A stretch of DNA of 64,000 nt from Stenomitos rutilans HA7619-LM2. GTDB taxonomy: Bacteria > Cyanobacteriota > Cyanobacteriia > Leptolyngbyales > Leptolyngbyaceae. Position numbers and translations under genes: made by a program. Below are positions 1 to 9,694 of the stretch, piece by piece. Positions within the stretch are counted from its first letter, which is position 1. Each line of letters begins with the position of its first letter. The notes beneath the pieces were generated by a model. The model was given only the letters and a program-made list of their open reading frames with translations. It was not told the origin of the DNA and did no database searches. The DNA is taken from NCBI GenBank assembly GCA_019358945.1, contig JAHHIE010000007.1, forward strand, positions 94,753 through 158,752. Direction: 5' to 3'.

Positions 1-150
1 GGTCTGGCGGTAATTCGTGAGGTGGCGGATGGCACCGTGACGGCATCTGCTGCCATTCCAACGCCTGCACTTTTACCCGGTCTCATTGGCTTGGGGCTGG
101 GCGCTCTGCGTCAGAAGCGCAAGTCTACGGAAGCCAAAACGCTTGGCTAA
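1..150 (+). CDS. PTPA-CTERM surface protein, C-terminal end only
   Basis: Only the last 49 residues lie in the window; the reading frame is open from base 1 to TAA at 148-150. The tail carries the motif PTPALLPG, then a short hydrophobic stretch (LIGLGLGAL) and a basic cluster (RQKRK). This is the tripartite layout of exosortase sorting tails (PEP-CTERM class, PTPA variant). The same tail ends two proteins at about 41.4-43.2 kb, next to an exosortase gene, so this is inferred to be a third substrate exported, cleaved and anchored at the cell surface. The N-terminal function cannot be seen. Confidence 0.8.
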   Translation, partial: GLAVIREVADGTVTASAAIPTPALLPGLIGLGLGALRQKRKSTEAKTLG

Positions 151-156
151 CAATTT

Positions 157-258
157 ATACCGATTTAAAGAATGACGGCTACAGATCAATCGGTGGGTAG
201 GGGCAAGGCCATGCCTTGCCCCTACAGGATGTGTCGCATTTTCAATTCAAATTGGTAT
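157..258. repeat. MITE-like palindromic element, family A, copy 1
   Basis: About 102 bp. It has imperfect terminal inverted repeats (ATACCGATTTAAA at the left, the reverse complement of ATACCAATTTGAA at the right) and a central palindrome, GGGGCAAGGC/GCCTTGCCCC. Almost identical copies occur at 16276-16376 and 52734-52835, and a diverged tandem pair at 59061-59257. It carries no ORF. It begins just after the stop of the upstream gene and could also act as its terminator. Confidence 0.8.
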
Positions 259-328
259 TAGGTCTGTCACCGCTTCATGAGGTTGTCCGATCGCCATGCG
301 CGATCGGCTTTCTTTTTAAAGCAAACAA

Positions 329-3300
329 CTACGCACTTGCTAACGAGGTTATTCGTGCTTGAAAGCCTGCTTTTGTGAGCGCGTTCATGGCCGCCTGATC
401 ATCTTGCACTCGGAACTGGGGGCCAAACCGGACAAAGTGCCGCTTATCTTGAGCGCTGACGATCGCCACAACAGAGACTTTGCCTTTTTCGTCTTCACCC
501 CGCTGTTGCAGCAGCACATTGCGCAAGCGGTGCTGTTGCTCGATGTCGCTGGCAAGTTTGGGGTCAAGTTCGACCATCACCATACGGACGGATTCGATCG
601 GTTCCACATCATCAATGATGAACTGCACCTGATCATCCCGGCGATCGACCTTCCCCCACACCATGAGTCGGGCATCTGCCTGGATATATTGACTAATGCG
701 CTCATAGGCTTTGGGAAAGACCACTGCTTCGGTGTGTCCAGTGAGATCTTCGATCTGGATGATTGCCATGCGATCGCCCTTTTTCGTCACGACGGGTTTG
801 ACGCTGGTGAGCATGACGATCGCGCTAATGCTGGTGCCTTCTTTGTAATCAGCTAAATCGCTCAAGCTAATGGGAGCCAGCACCCGCGCCGATTCTCGCA
901 ATGCTTTCAGTGGATGGTCAGAAATATAGAAGCCCAGGATTTCTTTCTCCAAACGCAGTTTCTCTTGTTGAGGAAAATCTGGTGTGGGCGGTGCTTTGGG
1001 CGCTGACGTAAAGCTAGTGGGTGCTTCTTTGACGGCTGTTCCTCCACCAAATAAATCGAATAGGTTGCCCTGCCCACTCGCGCGATCTTTTGCTCGCGAC
1101 TGTGCCCAATCAATGACCAGATCCAGGTCTTTGATGAGTTGCTGACGGTTGGGTTCAATGGCATCGAAGGCACCACAGTAAATCAGCGCTTCCAACGCAC
1201 GACGGTTAACGGTACGCGAATCGACGCGATCGCACAGGTCTGCCAGCGATTTGAACGGTCCCTCTTGATCGCGGGCTGATAGAAGGGATTCGATCGGCCC
1301 CATCCCTACATTTCGCACACCGCCTAACCCGAACAGAATGCGGTCTTCCAGTGGCGTAAAGTCTACGCCCGATCGGTTCACATCTGGTGACTCCACGCGA
1401 ATCCCCATTGCCATGCAGGAGGCAATGTACCGCTGCACCTTATCCTGATCGCCACTGTTGGTTGTTAACAGCGCTGCCATGTACTCGATCGGGTAGTTGG
1501 CTTTGAGGTACGCGGTTTGATAGGTCACGTACCCATACGCTGTGGAATGCGACTTGTTAAAGCAATACTCGGCAAACAGTACCATCTGGTCGAAGAGTTC
1601 GGAGGCAACTTTTGGCTTCACGCCATTCTTCTCGGCACCGGCAACAAACAGCTCCTGGTGTTTTTCCATCTCGGCTTTTTTCTTCTTGCCCATCGCACGC
1701 CGCAACAGGTCTGCCTGACCAAGAGAGTAGCCGCCCATATCTTGCGCGATTTTCATGATCTGCTCCTGGTAGACCATGATGCCGTAAGTCTCGTTCAGAA
1801 TGGAGGTGAGAATTGCGTGGGGGTAGTCGATCGCCTCGCGTCCGTGTTTGCGGTTGATGAACTTTGGGATCAGTCCCGCATCCAAAGGGCCAGGGCGATA
1901 GAGAGCAAGCACAGAGGAAATATCTTCCAGGCTGTCGGGCTTGAGGTCACGCACAATCTGGCGCATCCCAGAGGATTCTAGCTGGAACACGCCTTCCAGT
2001 TCGCCTCGTGCCAGCAGTTTGTAGACTTCGGGGTTGTCTAGCGGCAACCCGTCTATGTCGATCGACTCTTGCTTGGTCTGCTCAATGAGATCGACCGTTT
2101 TCTGAATCATGGTCAGGTTCTTGAGTCCCAGGAAGTCCATTTTCAAGAGTCCCAGAGATTCGATGTCTTCCATGAAGTACTGGGTGAAGACGGCACCGTC
2201 AGCGTTGCGCTGGAGCGGCACCAGTTCGTCTAGGGGGCAGGCAGAGATGACGACTCCCGCTGCGTGAATGCCGACGCTTTTGTTGGTGCCTTCGATGCGA
2301 ATCGCAGTGTCAATCCATTGACGCACATTCGCCTCTTCTTCATACCGCTTTTTGAACTCAGGGGCAGGCGTATCTGCCGAAATCATTACTTTCAGCTTGG
2401 TGGGCTTGCCGCGCACAACGGGGATCATTTTCGCCATTTTGTCCGCGTCGCCGTAGGGAATGTTGAGCACTCGCGCCGTGTCCTTCAGCACTGCTTTGGA
2501 GGTCATGCGGTTGTAGGTGATGATCTGAGCAACTCGCTCGGTGCCGTACTTTTCGGTCACGTACTGGATGACTTCTTCCCGGCGATCGATGCAGAAGTCG
2601 GTATCGATATCGGGCATCGACTTCCGTTCGGGGTTGAGAAAGCGCTCAAACAGCAAGCCATGATGCACCGGGTCAATATTCGTAATGCTCATCGCGTAAG
2701 CAACGAGTGACCCTGCCGCCGACCCGCGCCCTGGGCCTACTGGAATACGGTTGTCTCTGGCGTATTTGACGTAGTCCCACACGACGAGGAAGTAGGTGGC
2801 GAACCCCATCTGCTGCATCATCTTGAGTTCGTAGTCCATCCGATCGCGGTAGACCAGCTCAATTTCCTCCCGCGACTGGACTTTGAACCGTTTGAGCAAG
2901 CCCGTCCAGGCGACGTGTTCAAAATATGCGTCTGCCGTATCGAACCCTTCGGGGATGGGATAGTCCGCAATGCGAGGTTCGCCCAGAATATGGTATTCCT
3001 CAATTTTGTCAGCGACTTCGAGGGTGGTGGCGATCGCGTCATCAATCACGTCCTCAGTCAGGTGATCCTGAAACAGCCAGCGCATCTCTTCTGCCGATTT
3101 GAGATACTCTGTGCCGCTGTACCGCAACCGTTTGTCTTCTGAAATCAGCTTGCCCGTTTGAATACAGAGCAAAGCATCATGCGCTTCCACATCAAAGCAA
3201 GAGATATAGTGCGAATCGTTGGTCGCAATAATTTTGATGTCGAGTTCCCGCGCAATGTTGACCAACTCAACGTTCACAATCCGGTCTTCCTGCGACCCGT

Positions 3301-3832
3301 GATCCTGAATCTCCAGGTAGTAATCGTCGCCAAACAGATCTTTGTACCACTGGGCCACGCGCCGTGCAATTTCTGGTCTACCCTGAAGAATGGCTTGAGG
3401 GATTTCGCCGCCCAGGCAAGCACTGGTGACAATCAGACCTTCGTGATACTCCTCCAGCATTTCTTTGTTAATGCAGGGACGAGCAAACATGCCCTTGCCC
3501 TGAAAGCCTTTTAGATGCGATAGCGTCGTGAGCTTGACCAGATTCTTGTAGCCAATGTCATTCTTCGCCAGCACAATCTGGTGATACTTGGGGCGACGCT
3601 CTTGTTTGGTGACATCACTGTTCATGATGTACATTTCGTTGCCAATGATGGGCTTCACGCCTTTGCCCTTGCACACCTTTAGCAGCTCGATCGCGCCATA
3701 CATTACCCCGTGATCGGTCAGGGCGATCGCCTTCATCTCTAGCTCAACGGCGCGGTCAACCAGTTCTGGCAACTGACTGGCACCATCTAGAAGGCTATAG
3801 TCACTGTGAATATGCAGACCAACAAAGGACAT
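329..3832 (-). CDS. dnaE: DNA polymerase III subunit alpha
   Basis: Catalytic subunit of the replicative polymerase, 1167 aa, full length. An N-terminal PHP domain is visible (HIHSDYS at residues 7-13, TDHG at about 40-43). The polymerase core has [10 protein letters not shown] at about 366 and the catalytic aspartate motif PDIDTDF at 407-413. A helix-hairpin-helix region and an OB-fold (about residues 990-1080) follow. Many cyanobacteria split this gene with a trans-splicing intein between FAEY and CFN. Here [10 protein letters not shown] is contiguous (Cys757, bases 1562-1564), so the gene is neither split nor intein-bearing. The start is ATG at 3832. It is transcribed alone, with no operon partner within 400 bp. 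Confidence 0.97.
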   Translation of the reverse strand: MSFVGLHIHSDYSLLDGASQLPELVDRAVELEMKAIALTDHGVMYGAIELLKVCKGKGVKPIIGNEMYIMNSDVTKQERRPKYHQIVLAKNDIGYKNLVKLTTLSHLKGFQGKGMFARPCINKEMLEEYHEGLIVTSACLGGEIPQAILQGRPEIARRVAQWYKDLFGDDYYLEIQDHGSQEDRIVNVELVNIARELDIKIIATNDSHYISCFDVEAHDALLCIQTGKLISEDKRLRYSGTEYLKSAEEMRWLFQDHLTEDVIDDAIATTLEVADKIEEYHILGEPRIADYPIPEGFDTADAYFEHVAWTGLLKRFKVQSREEIELVYRDRMDYELKMMQQMGFATYFLVVWDYVKYARDNRIPVGPGRGSAAGSLVAYAMSITNIDPVHHGLLFERFLNPERKSMPDIDTDFCIDRREEVIQYVTEKYGTERVAQIITYNRMTSKAVLKDTARVLNIPYGDADKMAKMIPVVRGKPTKLKVMISADTPAPEFKKRYEEEANVRQWIDTAIRIEGTNKSVGIHAAGVVISACPLDELVPLQRNADGAVFTQYFMEDIESLGLLKMDFLGLKNLTMIQKTVDLIEQTKQESIDIDGLPLDNPEVYKLLARGELEGVFQLESSGMRQIVRDLKPDSLEDISSVLALYRPGPLDAGLIPKFINRKHGREAIDYPHAILTSILNETYGIMVYQEQIMKIAQDMGGYSLGQADLLRRAMGKKKKAEMEKHQELFVAGAEKNGVKPKVASELFDQMVLFAEYCFNKSHSTAYGYVTYQTAYLKANYPIEYMAALLTTNSGDQDKVQRYIASCMAMGIRVESPDVNRSGVDFTPLEDRILFGLGGVRNVGMGPIESLLSARDQEGPFKSLADLCDRVDSRTVNRRALEALIYCGAFDAIEPNRQQLIKDLDLVIDWAQSRAKDRASGQGNLFDLFGGGTAVKEAPTSFTSAPKAPPTPDFPQQEKLRLEKEILGFYISDHPLKALRESARVLAPISLSDLADYKEGTSISAIVMLTSVKPVVTKKGDRMAIIQIEDLTGHTEAVVFPKAYERISQYIQADARLMVWGKVDRRDDQVQFIIDDVEPIESVRMVMVELDPKLASDIEQQHRLRNVLLQQRGEDEKGKVSVVAIVSAQDKRHFVRFGPQFRVQDDQAAMNALTKAGFQARITSLASA

Positions 3833-4273
3833 AATGATTCAAGCATGACGCGAACCCAATCAGGTTACTCGATCGTTAGCGTCATGACCAGGTTTTTTCT
3901 TAAGAATCGACGCTAAATGTGGAGAACGGGCGATCGGTTGCTAGACTGACTTAGCGTTGAAGAAAACATAGTATCAATGTATCATTTTGCTCTGAGGTGC
4001 GGACATCTCAGGCAATAGAACATCTCAGGCAATCATTAATGAGGGCAATGAAGGCATGATAGGCTTCTTGGGTGAGACTGGCTCATGATCGATCCTTGCG
4101 CTGCCTCTTACAGCCGTTTTCATTTAGATTCACTACACCCTGTTCCCTAAACCCTGCGCCCATTCTCAGTCAGACTGTGGCTTACTCGATCAAGAACTGC
4201 TGTAAAACTGGGAACGCAACCTTCACCCTATCCCCTAAAATAAACCTCAAACGACTCTTAATCGGCAGCACGC
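3833..4273. other. Intergenic region between dnaE and ictB
   Basis: Divergent 441 bp gap holding promoters for both flanking genes, though no convincing -35/-10 pair was picked out. ACATCTCAGGCAAT is repeated directly at 4003-4016 and 4020-4033. The right half contains copy A of a dispersed repeat (4111-4222). A short open frame at 4072-4338 is discounted because it lies across the repeat and overlaps ictB. Confidence 0.6.
4111..4222 (+). repeat. Dispersed intergenic repeat, family D, copy A
   Basis: It reads CAGCCGTTTTCATTTAGATT, then CACTACACCC, a variable spacer, then CATTCTCAGTCAGACTGTGG and CTTACTCGATCAA. The same order of blocks recurs at 17624-17721, 39125-39195 and 40930-41015, always between genes. 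The similarity is imperfect but extends over about 80 bp. No ORF and no clear terminal inverted repeat was seen; its nature is unknown. Confidence 0.6.
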
Positions 4274-5755
4274 ATGAATTCTCTCTGGCAACAACTCACG
4301 CTCGCTACCCTGTCACTGCACCAGTGGCGGAGCGCTAGCTACCTGAATCGTCTGTTGAGGCCGTTACGTCGCTGGCGGCAGAGTAGCTTCATGCTGCGGT
4401 GGAGCGATTTGTTGAGCGCGATTTTTGTGGGTCTGGTCTTTGCGATCGCCCCCTTTGTTTCGGACGATAAGAATTCGCTGGCGGTGTTGCTGATTGCCTG
4501 TGCTGGATTTTGGGTGCTGTTAACCGTTTCGGATGGAGCGATCGATGGAGAACCGTCGTTATCAACTGATCAGCCACCGACACGATCGCCGTATTGGTGG
4601 GCTGGGCTGACAGGGCGCAATCGCCTATCGGTTCTGGCAACCCCCATTCATCTTATAGTGATGCTGTACTGGGGGATTTCTGCCGCCGCCACAGCGCTGT
4701 CTCCTGTCAAGCGAGCCGCCTTCACCGGGTTGAGCAAACTGACCCTGTACTTGATTCTCTTTGCGCTGATGGCACGGGTGTTGCGATCGCCCCGAGTCCG
4801 TGCCTGGATCATTGGCATCTATCTGCATGCCGCACTGCTAGTCAGTATTTACGGCATTCAACAGAAAATCACTGGGGTGGCAGCGCTGGCAACCTGGGTT
4901 GACCCAACCTCGCCATCTGCAAAAGAACCCCGCGTGTACAGCTACCTGGGCAACCCCAATTTGCTAGCCGCGTACTTGTTGCCTGCGATCGCGCTAAGCC
5001 TGGTAGCCGTCTTTGCCTGGCAGCGTTGGGGACCCAAGTTACTGGCAGTCACAATGGTAGTCGTCAACTCGACTTGCCTTTACTACACCGGAAGCCGGGG
5101 CGGGTGGATTGGCTTTGCGGCTATGTCTCTGGTGCTGGCACTCCTACTATTTCATTGGTGGAACGTATACCTCCCGCGCTTTTGGCGCACACTAGCATTG
5201 CCGATCGGCTTAGGAAGCCTTGCCGCTGTCCTTGTGTTGGCCTTTTTGGTGGTGGAGCCACTCCGCGATCGGGCCAGCAGCATCTTTAGCGGACGCAATG
5301 ACAGCAGCAACAACTACCGCATCAACGTCTGGACAGCGGTACTTGAGATGGTCAAAGATCGCCCCATTCTGGGCATTGGGCCTGGTAACGTGGCATTCAA
5401 TAGCATTTATCCGTACTATCAGCGTCCTCGTTTTAGTGCGCTGAGCGCCTACTCCATTCCGCTTGAGATTGCGGCCGAAACCGGCATCATTGGGTTGACC
5501 TGCTTTCTCTGGCTGCTACTGGTGGCGTTTAACTTAGGTTGGCAACAAATTCAACGCTTACGCGCCGCCAGGAACGTTGATGCGTTCTGGCTCATGGGCG
5601 CGATCGCAACTCTCGTAGGCTTGCTCAGTCACGGCTTTGTGGATACCGTCTGGTATCGTCCTCAAGTCAATACATTATGGTGGCTCATGATGGCGCTCAT
5701 TGCCAGCTACTACACCCTGCCGTCTGACACTAGCGAAGTGCAAGAACTTCAGTAG
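4274..5755 (+). CDS. ictB: IctB family membrane protein (O-antigen ligase-like)
   Basis: 493 aa polytopic inner-membrane protein with about ten hydrophobic segments starting near residue 45. The N-terminus (LTLATLSLHQWRSASYLNRL) and the C-terminal O-antigen-ligase/polymerase-like core match cyanobacterial IctB. Core motifs include YYTGSRGGWIGF (about residue 270), GIGPGNVAFNSIYPYYQRPR (about 365) and GLLSHGFVDTVWYRPQ (about 455). IctB was first described as a putative bicarbonate transporter; the Wzy_C-like domain leaves a role in polysaccharide assembly open. The start is ATG at 4274. It converges on smpB with only 11 bp between the stops. Confidence 0.88.
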   Translation: MNSLWQQLTLATLSLHQWRSASYLNRLLRPLRRWRQSSFMLRWSDLLSAIFVGLVFAIAPFVSDDKNSLAVLLIACAGFWVLLTVSDGAIDGEPSLSTDQPPTRSPYWWAGLTGRNRLSVLATPIHLIVMLYWGISAAATALSPVKRAAFTGLSKLTLYLILFALMARVLRSPRVRAWIIGIYLHAALLVSIYGIQQKITGVAALATWVDPTSPSAKEPRVYSYLGNPNLLAAYLLPAIALSLVAVFAWQRWGPKLLAVTMVVVNSTCLYYTGSRGGWIGFAAMSLVLALLLFHWWNVYLPRFWRTLALPIGLGSLAAVLVLAFLVVEPLRDRASSIFSGRNDSSNNYRINVWTAVLEMVKDRPILGIGPGNVAFNSIYPYYQRPRFSALSAYSIPLEIAAETGIIGLTCFLWLLLVAFNLGWQQIQRLRAARNVDAFWLMGAIATLVGLLSHGFVDTVWYRPQVNTLWWLMMALIASYYTLPSDTSEVQELQ

Positions 5756-5766
5756 AGTGCAAACGC

Positions 5767-6243
5767 TTAGAGATTCTTCAAGGCGCGTTGCATAGTGCGC
5801 TCGTCTTCCCGTTTCTTGATGGATTCGCGCTTGTCGTGCAGCTTTTTACCGCGTACTAGCGCCAGATCAACCTTTACCCAACCGCGCTTCATATACATTT
5901 TGAGTGGCACCAGCGTCAGCCCTTGCTGCTCGACTTTACCAATGAGCTTGCGAATTTCTTCCCGATGCAGCAGCAGTTTGCGGGTACGCGTCGGTTCGTG
6001 GTTAAAGGTTTGGCTCGTCGTTTGATGGGGGGAAATTTGCACATTTAGTAGCAGCACTTCGCCATTGCGAATCAGCGCAAAGCCGTCTCTGAGGTTGACT
6101 TTGCCTGCTCGAATCGACTTGACCTCCGTGCCCATCAGTTCGATGCCTGCTTCGTAAGTTTCGAGAATCTCGTACAGAAAGCGAGCCTGACGGTTATCGC
6201 TGACGATTTTGTAGCTTGTGTTGTTGTCGGCCATACCTTTCAC
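5767..6243 (-). CDS. smpB: SsrA-binding protein SmpB
   Basis: 158 aa (155 if the second Met, giving MADNN, is used). SmpB binds tmRNA and brings it to stalled ribosomes for trans-translation. Family motifs are present: NRQARFLYEILETYEAGIEL, GTEVKSIRAGKVNLRDGFA, then LLLNVQISPH, PTRTRKLLLHREEI and the basic C-terminal tail KKLHDKRESIKKREDERTMQ that enters the ribosomal A site. The length is normal for the family. No tmRNA gene was found in the window. Confidence 0.96.
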   Translation of the reverse strand: MKGMADNNTSYKIVSDNRQARFLYEILETYEAGIELMGTEVKSIRAGKVNLRDGFALIRNGEVLLLNVQISPHQTTSQTFNHEPTRTRKLLLHREEIRKLIGKVEQQGLTLVPLKMYMKRGWVKVDLALVRGKKLHDKRESIKKREDERTMQRALKNL

Positions 6244-6480
6244 TCTAGCGCTTTGGGCTGCGGTCTGCTATTCGCTTGTGGAACAAAACTCAGCTTTGAG
6301 GGTCATTAGGTTCACGATCGCCCGTCTCAGGGCATTCTGGTATAGCCTACGTTAGGAGTGGGTTTGTTTTGCTGACTGTCGTCGCGGTTTCAGCCAAGAT
6401 CAGTCATTGCTCAACCGTTTTACGATCGATGTCGTTTCATTTTCCCTCATTGTCATCATTTAGCCAGTCATCATCTAGCC

Positions 6481-7329
6481 ATGTTGAAGCTCTCTGAATC
6501 CTTCTTTCGTCGTTCCCCCTGGGTTTATCCGCTCCTTTCGCTGGTTGTCGCGTTGAGCGTGTGGCTTGGTCAACCGCTTCTGGTGCGGGCGATCTCTCTG
6601 GGCGATATCATCCGCGTCATTCCCAGTGGTATACAGGTGATCCAGCTTGCCAACCTGTCTGATAAACAAGAAGTCGCGATCGGCAAGCAGATGAATGACC
6701 AAACCATCACGCGCCAATTTCGGCTCTACCGCGGTGCAGAGCTAAATCAATACGTCAACCAGATTGGTCAACGGCTGGCCGCACAGAGCGGACGGACGCA
6801 GATTCCTTATACATACCAAATTGTGGAAGACAAGAGCGTGAATGCGTTTGCCACGATGGGTGGCTTCGTGTATGTCACGACTGGGCTGATGAAGACAGCC
6901 GATAACGAAGCTCAGCTTGCCAGTGTGATTGGGCATGAGACGGGGCATATTGTCAGGCGGCATCTGGTCAACCAATTGAAAGAAGAAGCAACCTTACAGG
7001 GTGTTGCGACCCTTGCCAAGGTCAACAGCAACACGATCGTCAACATTGGCACCACATTAGCGCTCAGCCGTCCCCATAGCCGCAATGCTGAGTATGAAGC
7101 TGATCAGGCAGGCATTACGATGATGGGAAAAGCAGGGTATGCCCAGTCAGCGGCCCCTGCCTTCATGAGCAAGCTGTTGAATCAGGCTTCAACCCCAACC
7201 TTCTTGAGTACCCATCCAGCAACGGCTGACCGCGTTGCACGATTGAAGCAGTCTGTAAATCCATCAATGGCAAATGGTGCTGGAATGGATAATGCTTCCT
7301 ACAAGGCGAGAATTCGATCGCTGTCGTAA
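6481..7329 (+). CDS. Secreted M48 family metallopeptidase
   Basis: 282 aa. It starts with an N-terminal signal/anchor (hydrophobic stretch at about residues 16-35, ending LLVRA). The zinc site is HETGH (about residue 152) followed by the third ligand in NAEYEADQAG (about 205). A typical C-terminal STHPATADRVARL motif lies near 248. This is the M48B/YfgC-like layout of soluble periplasmic or lumenal proteases without the multi-TM HtpX core. Role inferred: envelope protein quality control. It is divergent from smpB across 237 bp and appears monocistronic. Confidence 0.9.
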   Translation: MLKLSESFFRRSPWVYPLLSLVVALSVWLGQPLLVRAISLGDIIRVIPSGIQVIQLANLSDKQEVAIGKQMNDQTITRQFRLYRGAELNQYVNQIGQRLAAQSGRTQIPYTYQIVEDKSVNAFATMGGFVYVTTGLMKTADNEAQLASVIGHETGHIVRRHLVNQLKEEATLQGVATLAKVNSNTIVNIGTTLALSRPHSRNAEYEADQAGITMMGKAGYAQSAAPAFMSKLLNQASTPTFLSTHPATADRVARLKQSVNPSMANGAGMDNASYKARIRSLS

Positions 7330-7400
7330 TAGGGGTTAGAAGATAGGAGTCAGAAGCCAGAATTCAGAAGTTACGTTACCGACTCCACAAGCAACGCAAG
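7330..7400. repeat. Short heptamer-type repetitive tract
   Basis: Just downstream of the M48 gene the sequence runs in degenerate 7-base steps (AGTCAGA, AGCCAGA, ATTCAGA, AGTTACG). This resembles the short tandemly repeated repetitive sequences common between cyanobacterial genes. No coding potential was recognised. Confidence 0.45.
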
Positions 7401-7560
7401 AGTCAATCACGTCAGAAGGAGTCGGGAGAATGGTCTTTCCCGGCTCCTAAATTTTTTGTGCTTTTACCGTAGCTCATCATAAGGCGCTGGAAAAACTGTC
7501 TCAAAAGGCTGTGGGGTCTGCCAACAGTCCGGCATGAGGTGATAGTCTTAATTCCTAGAC

Positions 7561-8307
7561 ATGTGTTTTGGGAGCAACGAGGGATTGAGCGAGCAGCGAT
7601 TGCCCGTCATTGGTATCACGACCTATAGCCGTAACGAAGCTGGCGAATTCTACCTTCCAGGCGCTTATATTGATGCGGTGCAGCTTGCAGGCGGCATCCC
7701 CATTTTGCTACCGCCCAATCAGCCTGCGCCCAAGCAGCTTTTGGCGATCGTCGATGGTCTCATTTTTTCTGGCGGTGGCGACATTGACCCACAGCATTAC
7801 AACGGAGAGCATCATTCCAGCATTTACCTGGTGGATGCAGAACGAGATGAGTTTGAACTGGCGCTGGCAAAAGCCTCGATCGCCTCTCGCATTCCCGTGC
7901 TTGGCATTTGTCGCGGCATGCAGATCCTCAGCGTTGCTAGTGGCGCACGGTTGATCACCCACGTTCCCGATGTATATGGCGAAACGATCAACCATCGGCT
8001 CGATCATCCTCGCCGCCCGATTCCCCATGACGTGCAGGTACAGCCTAACAGTCGGCTAGCAAGCATTCTAGGCAAAACCGACATCACGGTTGTGTCCTGG
8101 CATCATCAGGCAGTCAAAGGTGTACCAGATGGGTGGACGGCGATCGCTCAAGCAGAAGATGGCTTAGTGGAAGCACTGGAGCATCAGCAGCATCCCTGGC
8201 TACTAGCCGTCCAATGGCATCCAGAGTTATCACCCGATGATCCTGTTCATCAACGGTTGTTTCAAGCGTTGGTGGAAGCAGCGGGAGGAGGGATGGAAAA
8301 GTTTTGA
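7561..8307 (+). CDS. Peptidase C26 / gamma-glutamyl-gamma-aminobutyrate hydrolase family protein
   Basis: 248 aa class I glutamine amidotransferase-like hydrolase. It begins with PVIGITTYSR (about residue 16). It has the oxyanion/substrate motif FSGGGDIDPQHY (about 74), the nucleophile elbow GICRGMQ (Cys near 120) and the catalytic WHPE near residue 221. This is the PuuD-type arrangement: hydrolysis of gamma-glutamyl amides, as in putrescine or GABA catabolism. No other putrescine-pathway gene is nearby, so the substrate is unknown. The start is ATG at 7561. The downstream SDR gene begins 169 bp later, after a low-complexity tract. Confidence 0.88.
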   Translation: MCFGSNEGLSEQRLPVIGITTYSRNEAGEFYLPGAYIDAVQLAGGIPILLPPNQPAPKQLLAIVDGLIFSGGGDIDPQHYNGEHHSSIYLVDAERDEFELALAKASIASRIPVLGICRGMQILSVASGARLITHVPDVYGETINHRLDHPRRPIPHDVQVQPNSRLASILGKTDITVVSWHHQAVKGVPDGWTAIAQAEDGLVEALEHQQHPWLLAVQWHPELSPDDPVHQRLFQALVEAAGGGMEKF

Positions 8308-8445
8308 GTTTCGAGTGTTGAGTTGGAAGAGCGGTCAGTCATCAGCCGTCAGCCGTCAGCCGTCAACTTTTCAGCTTCCTTCTAAAAACCAACAACTAAC
8401 AACTTCTTCTGCCTTCTGCCCTCTGCCTTCTGCCTTTCTCCCCGT
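8308..8445. repeat. Low-complexity heptamer-type tract
   Basis: It contains GAGTTTCGAGTGTTGAGTT, then GCCGTCA repeated in tandem, then alternating CTTCTGC/CCTCTGC heptamers. The last tract also occurs at 31788-31830. All are 7-base units of the cyanobacterial short tandem repeat type. An open frame runs through this tract into the SDR gene, but it is not the real start of that gene. Confidence 0.6.
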
Positions 8446-8476
8446 TAAAAATCTACATCACGTTAAGGACTTATTT

Positions 8477-9250
8477 ATGCGCTTAGAGAATAAAGTCACT
8501 TTGATTACTGGAGCAGGCAGCGGCATTGGTCGAGAAGCGGCTGTGCTATTTGCTCAAGAGGGTGCACAGGTTGTTGTTTGCGACCTCAACGGAACTGGAG
8601 GCAATGAAACAGTGGCGCTGATTGAGGCGATCGGGGGCAAGGCGACCTTTGTGCGTGCCGATGTGTCGAAGGCTGTAGACGCAAAAGCGATGGTTGAAGC
8701 GGCTGAAACTGCCTACGGTAAACTGAACGTGCTGTTTAACAATGCGGGCATTTTTCACCCTGCGGATGGTTCCGTTTTAGAGACAGAAGAAGACATCTGG
8801 GATTTGACGATGAACGTAAATCTCAAGGGCGTTTTTCTAGGCTGCAAGTATGGCATTCCAGCGTTGCAACGCGCGGGGGGTGGTTCAATTATCAACACAG
8901 CTTCGTTTGTGGCGATGGTTGGGGCTGCAACGTCTCAGTCTGCTTACACCGCAAGTAAGGGAGGCGTGCTGTCGCTCACGCGGGAAATTGCCGTTGAATT
9001 TGCGCGTCAGAACATTCGCGTGAATGCACTCTGTCCGGGGCCTGTGGAAACGCCACTGTTAGCAGAATTGATGGCTGATCCAGCGCGCCGTCAACGTCGG
9101 TTGGTTCACATCCCACCGGGAAGACTGGCGCAGGCAAAGGAAATTGCAAATGCAGCCCTGTTTCTAGCCAGTGATGAGTCGTCGTTTGTGAATGGTTCGA
9201 CTTTTTTGGTCGATGGCGGTATCACGGCAGCGTATGTCACAGCAGAGTAA
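8477..9250 (+). CDS. Short-chain dehydrogenase/reductase (SDR, classical type)
   Basis: 257 aa from ATG at 8477, chosen because AAGGA precedes it at about 8464-8470 and the protein then starts with a normal SDR N-terminus (MRLENKVTLITGAGSGIG). Features: the nucleotide-binding TGAGSGIG, an Asp at the end of beta-2 (VVCDLNG) that favours NAD(H), NNAG, catalytic Ser near 145 and YTASKGG (Tyr/Lys), then NALCPGPVETP. The C-terminal FVNGSTFLVDGG is typical of the FabG/glucose-dehydrogenase group. The substrate cannot be told. A longer frame from 8237 overlaps the C26 gene and is rejected. Confidence 0.92.
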   Translation: MRLENKVTLITGAGSGIGREAAVLFAQEGAQVVVCDLNGTGGNETVALIEAIGGKATFVRADVSKAVDAKAMVEAAETAYGKLNVLFNNAGIFHPADGSVLETEEDIWDLTMNVNLKGVFLGCKYGIPALQRAGGGSIINTASFVAMVGAATSQSAYTASKGGVLSLTREIAVEFARQNIRVNALCPGPVETPLLAELMADPARRQRRLVHIPPGRLAQAKEIANAALFLASDESSFVNGSTFLVDGGITAAYVTAE

Positions 9251-9378
9251 CCTGTCGATCGCCTTCTAAAGCGTTGAAAGTGGCTGTAATCATTGCAGTG
9301 TTAACGGACGGCAAAAACTTAGAGATTGGGAGCAAAAGTTGTGGGAGCAAGCTTCCAGGTGCACTTTTTTATCTCGTC

Positions 9379-9669
9379 CTAGCGTTGAAAGCGCTTTCTT
9401 AATGTTGCTTCGGGGCGAAAGATAAGCCAGATTGCAATACCGAGCGTTGAAGTTGTTGAAAGTATAGGGATAAGAAGGTAGACCAAGTTACCGCCGTTTT
9501 GCACTTTCAGGTAGGCGTAAAACCAAATAATGCACCAGCTATAGATCGCATGAAGAGCGACAAAAAGCATTCCACACACAGGCGGGAAAGAATCAGCGAG
9601 AAGAAAAAAGCAAGCTGCCAGGTAAACAACTAAGAGGCTGATGACAAGCAAAAGCTTAGCAATAAGCAT
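9379..9669 (-). CDS. Small membrane protein of unknown function
   Basis: 96 aa with about three hydrophobic helices: residues 4-24, 29-52 and 62-84. It ends in a basic tail (RPEATLRKRFQR). No family was recognised. It lies 25 bp downstream of the BamE-like lipoprotein gene on the same strand, so the two are probably co-transcribed. The composition matches that of the neighbouring genes. Confidence 0.65.
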   Translation of the reverse strand: MLIAKLLLVISLLVVYLAACFFLLADSFPPVCGMLFVALHAIYSWCIIWFYAYLKVQNGGNLVYLLIPILSTTSTLGIAIWLIFRPEATLRKRFQR

Positions 9670-9694
9670 AGTTTCAGATCACCTTAGCAAATTC

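Noticed and set aside
4072..4338. 88-codon frame before ictB
   Set aside because: It crosses a dispersed repeat copy and overlaps ictB in another frame, with no recognisable domain.
8237..8476. Upstream extension of the SDR reading frame
   Set aside because: It overlaps the C26 hydrolase gene and a heptamer tract; the ATG at 8477 has a ribosome site and gives the standard SDR N-terminus.
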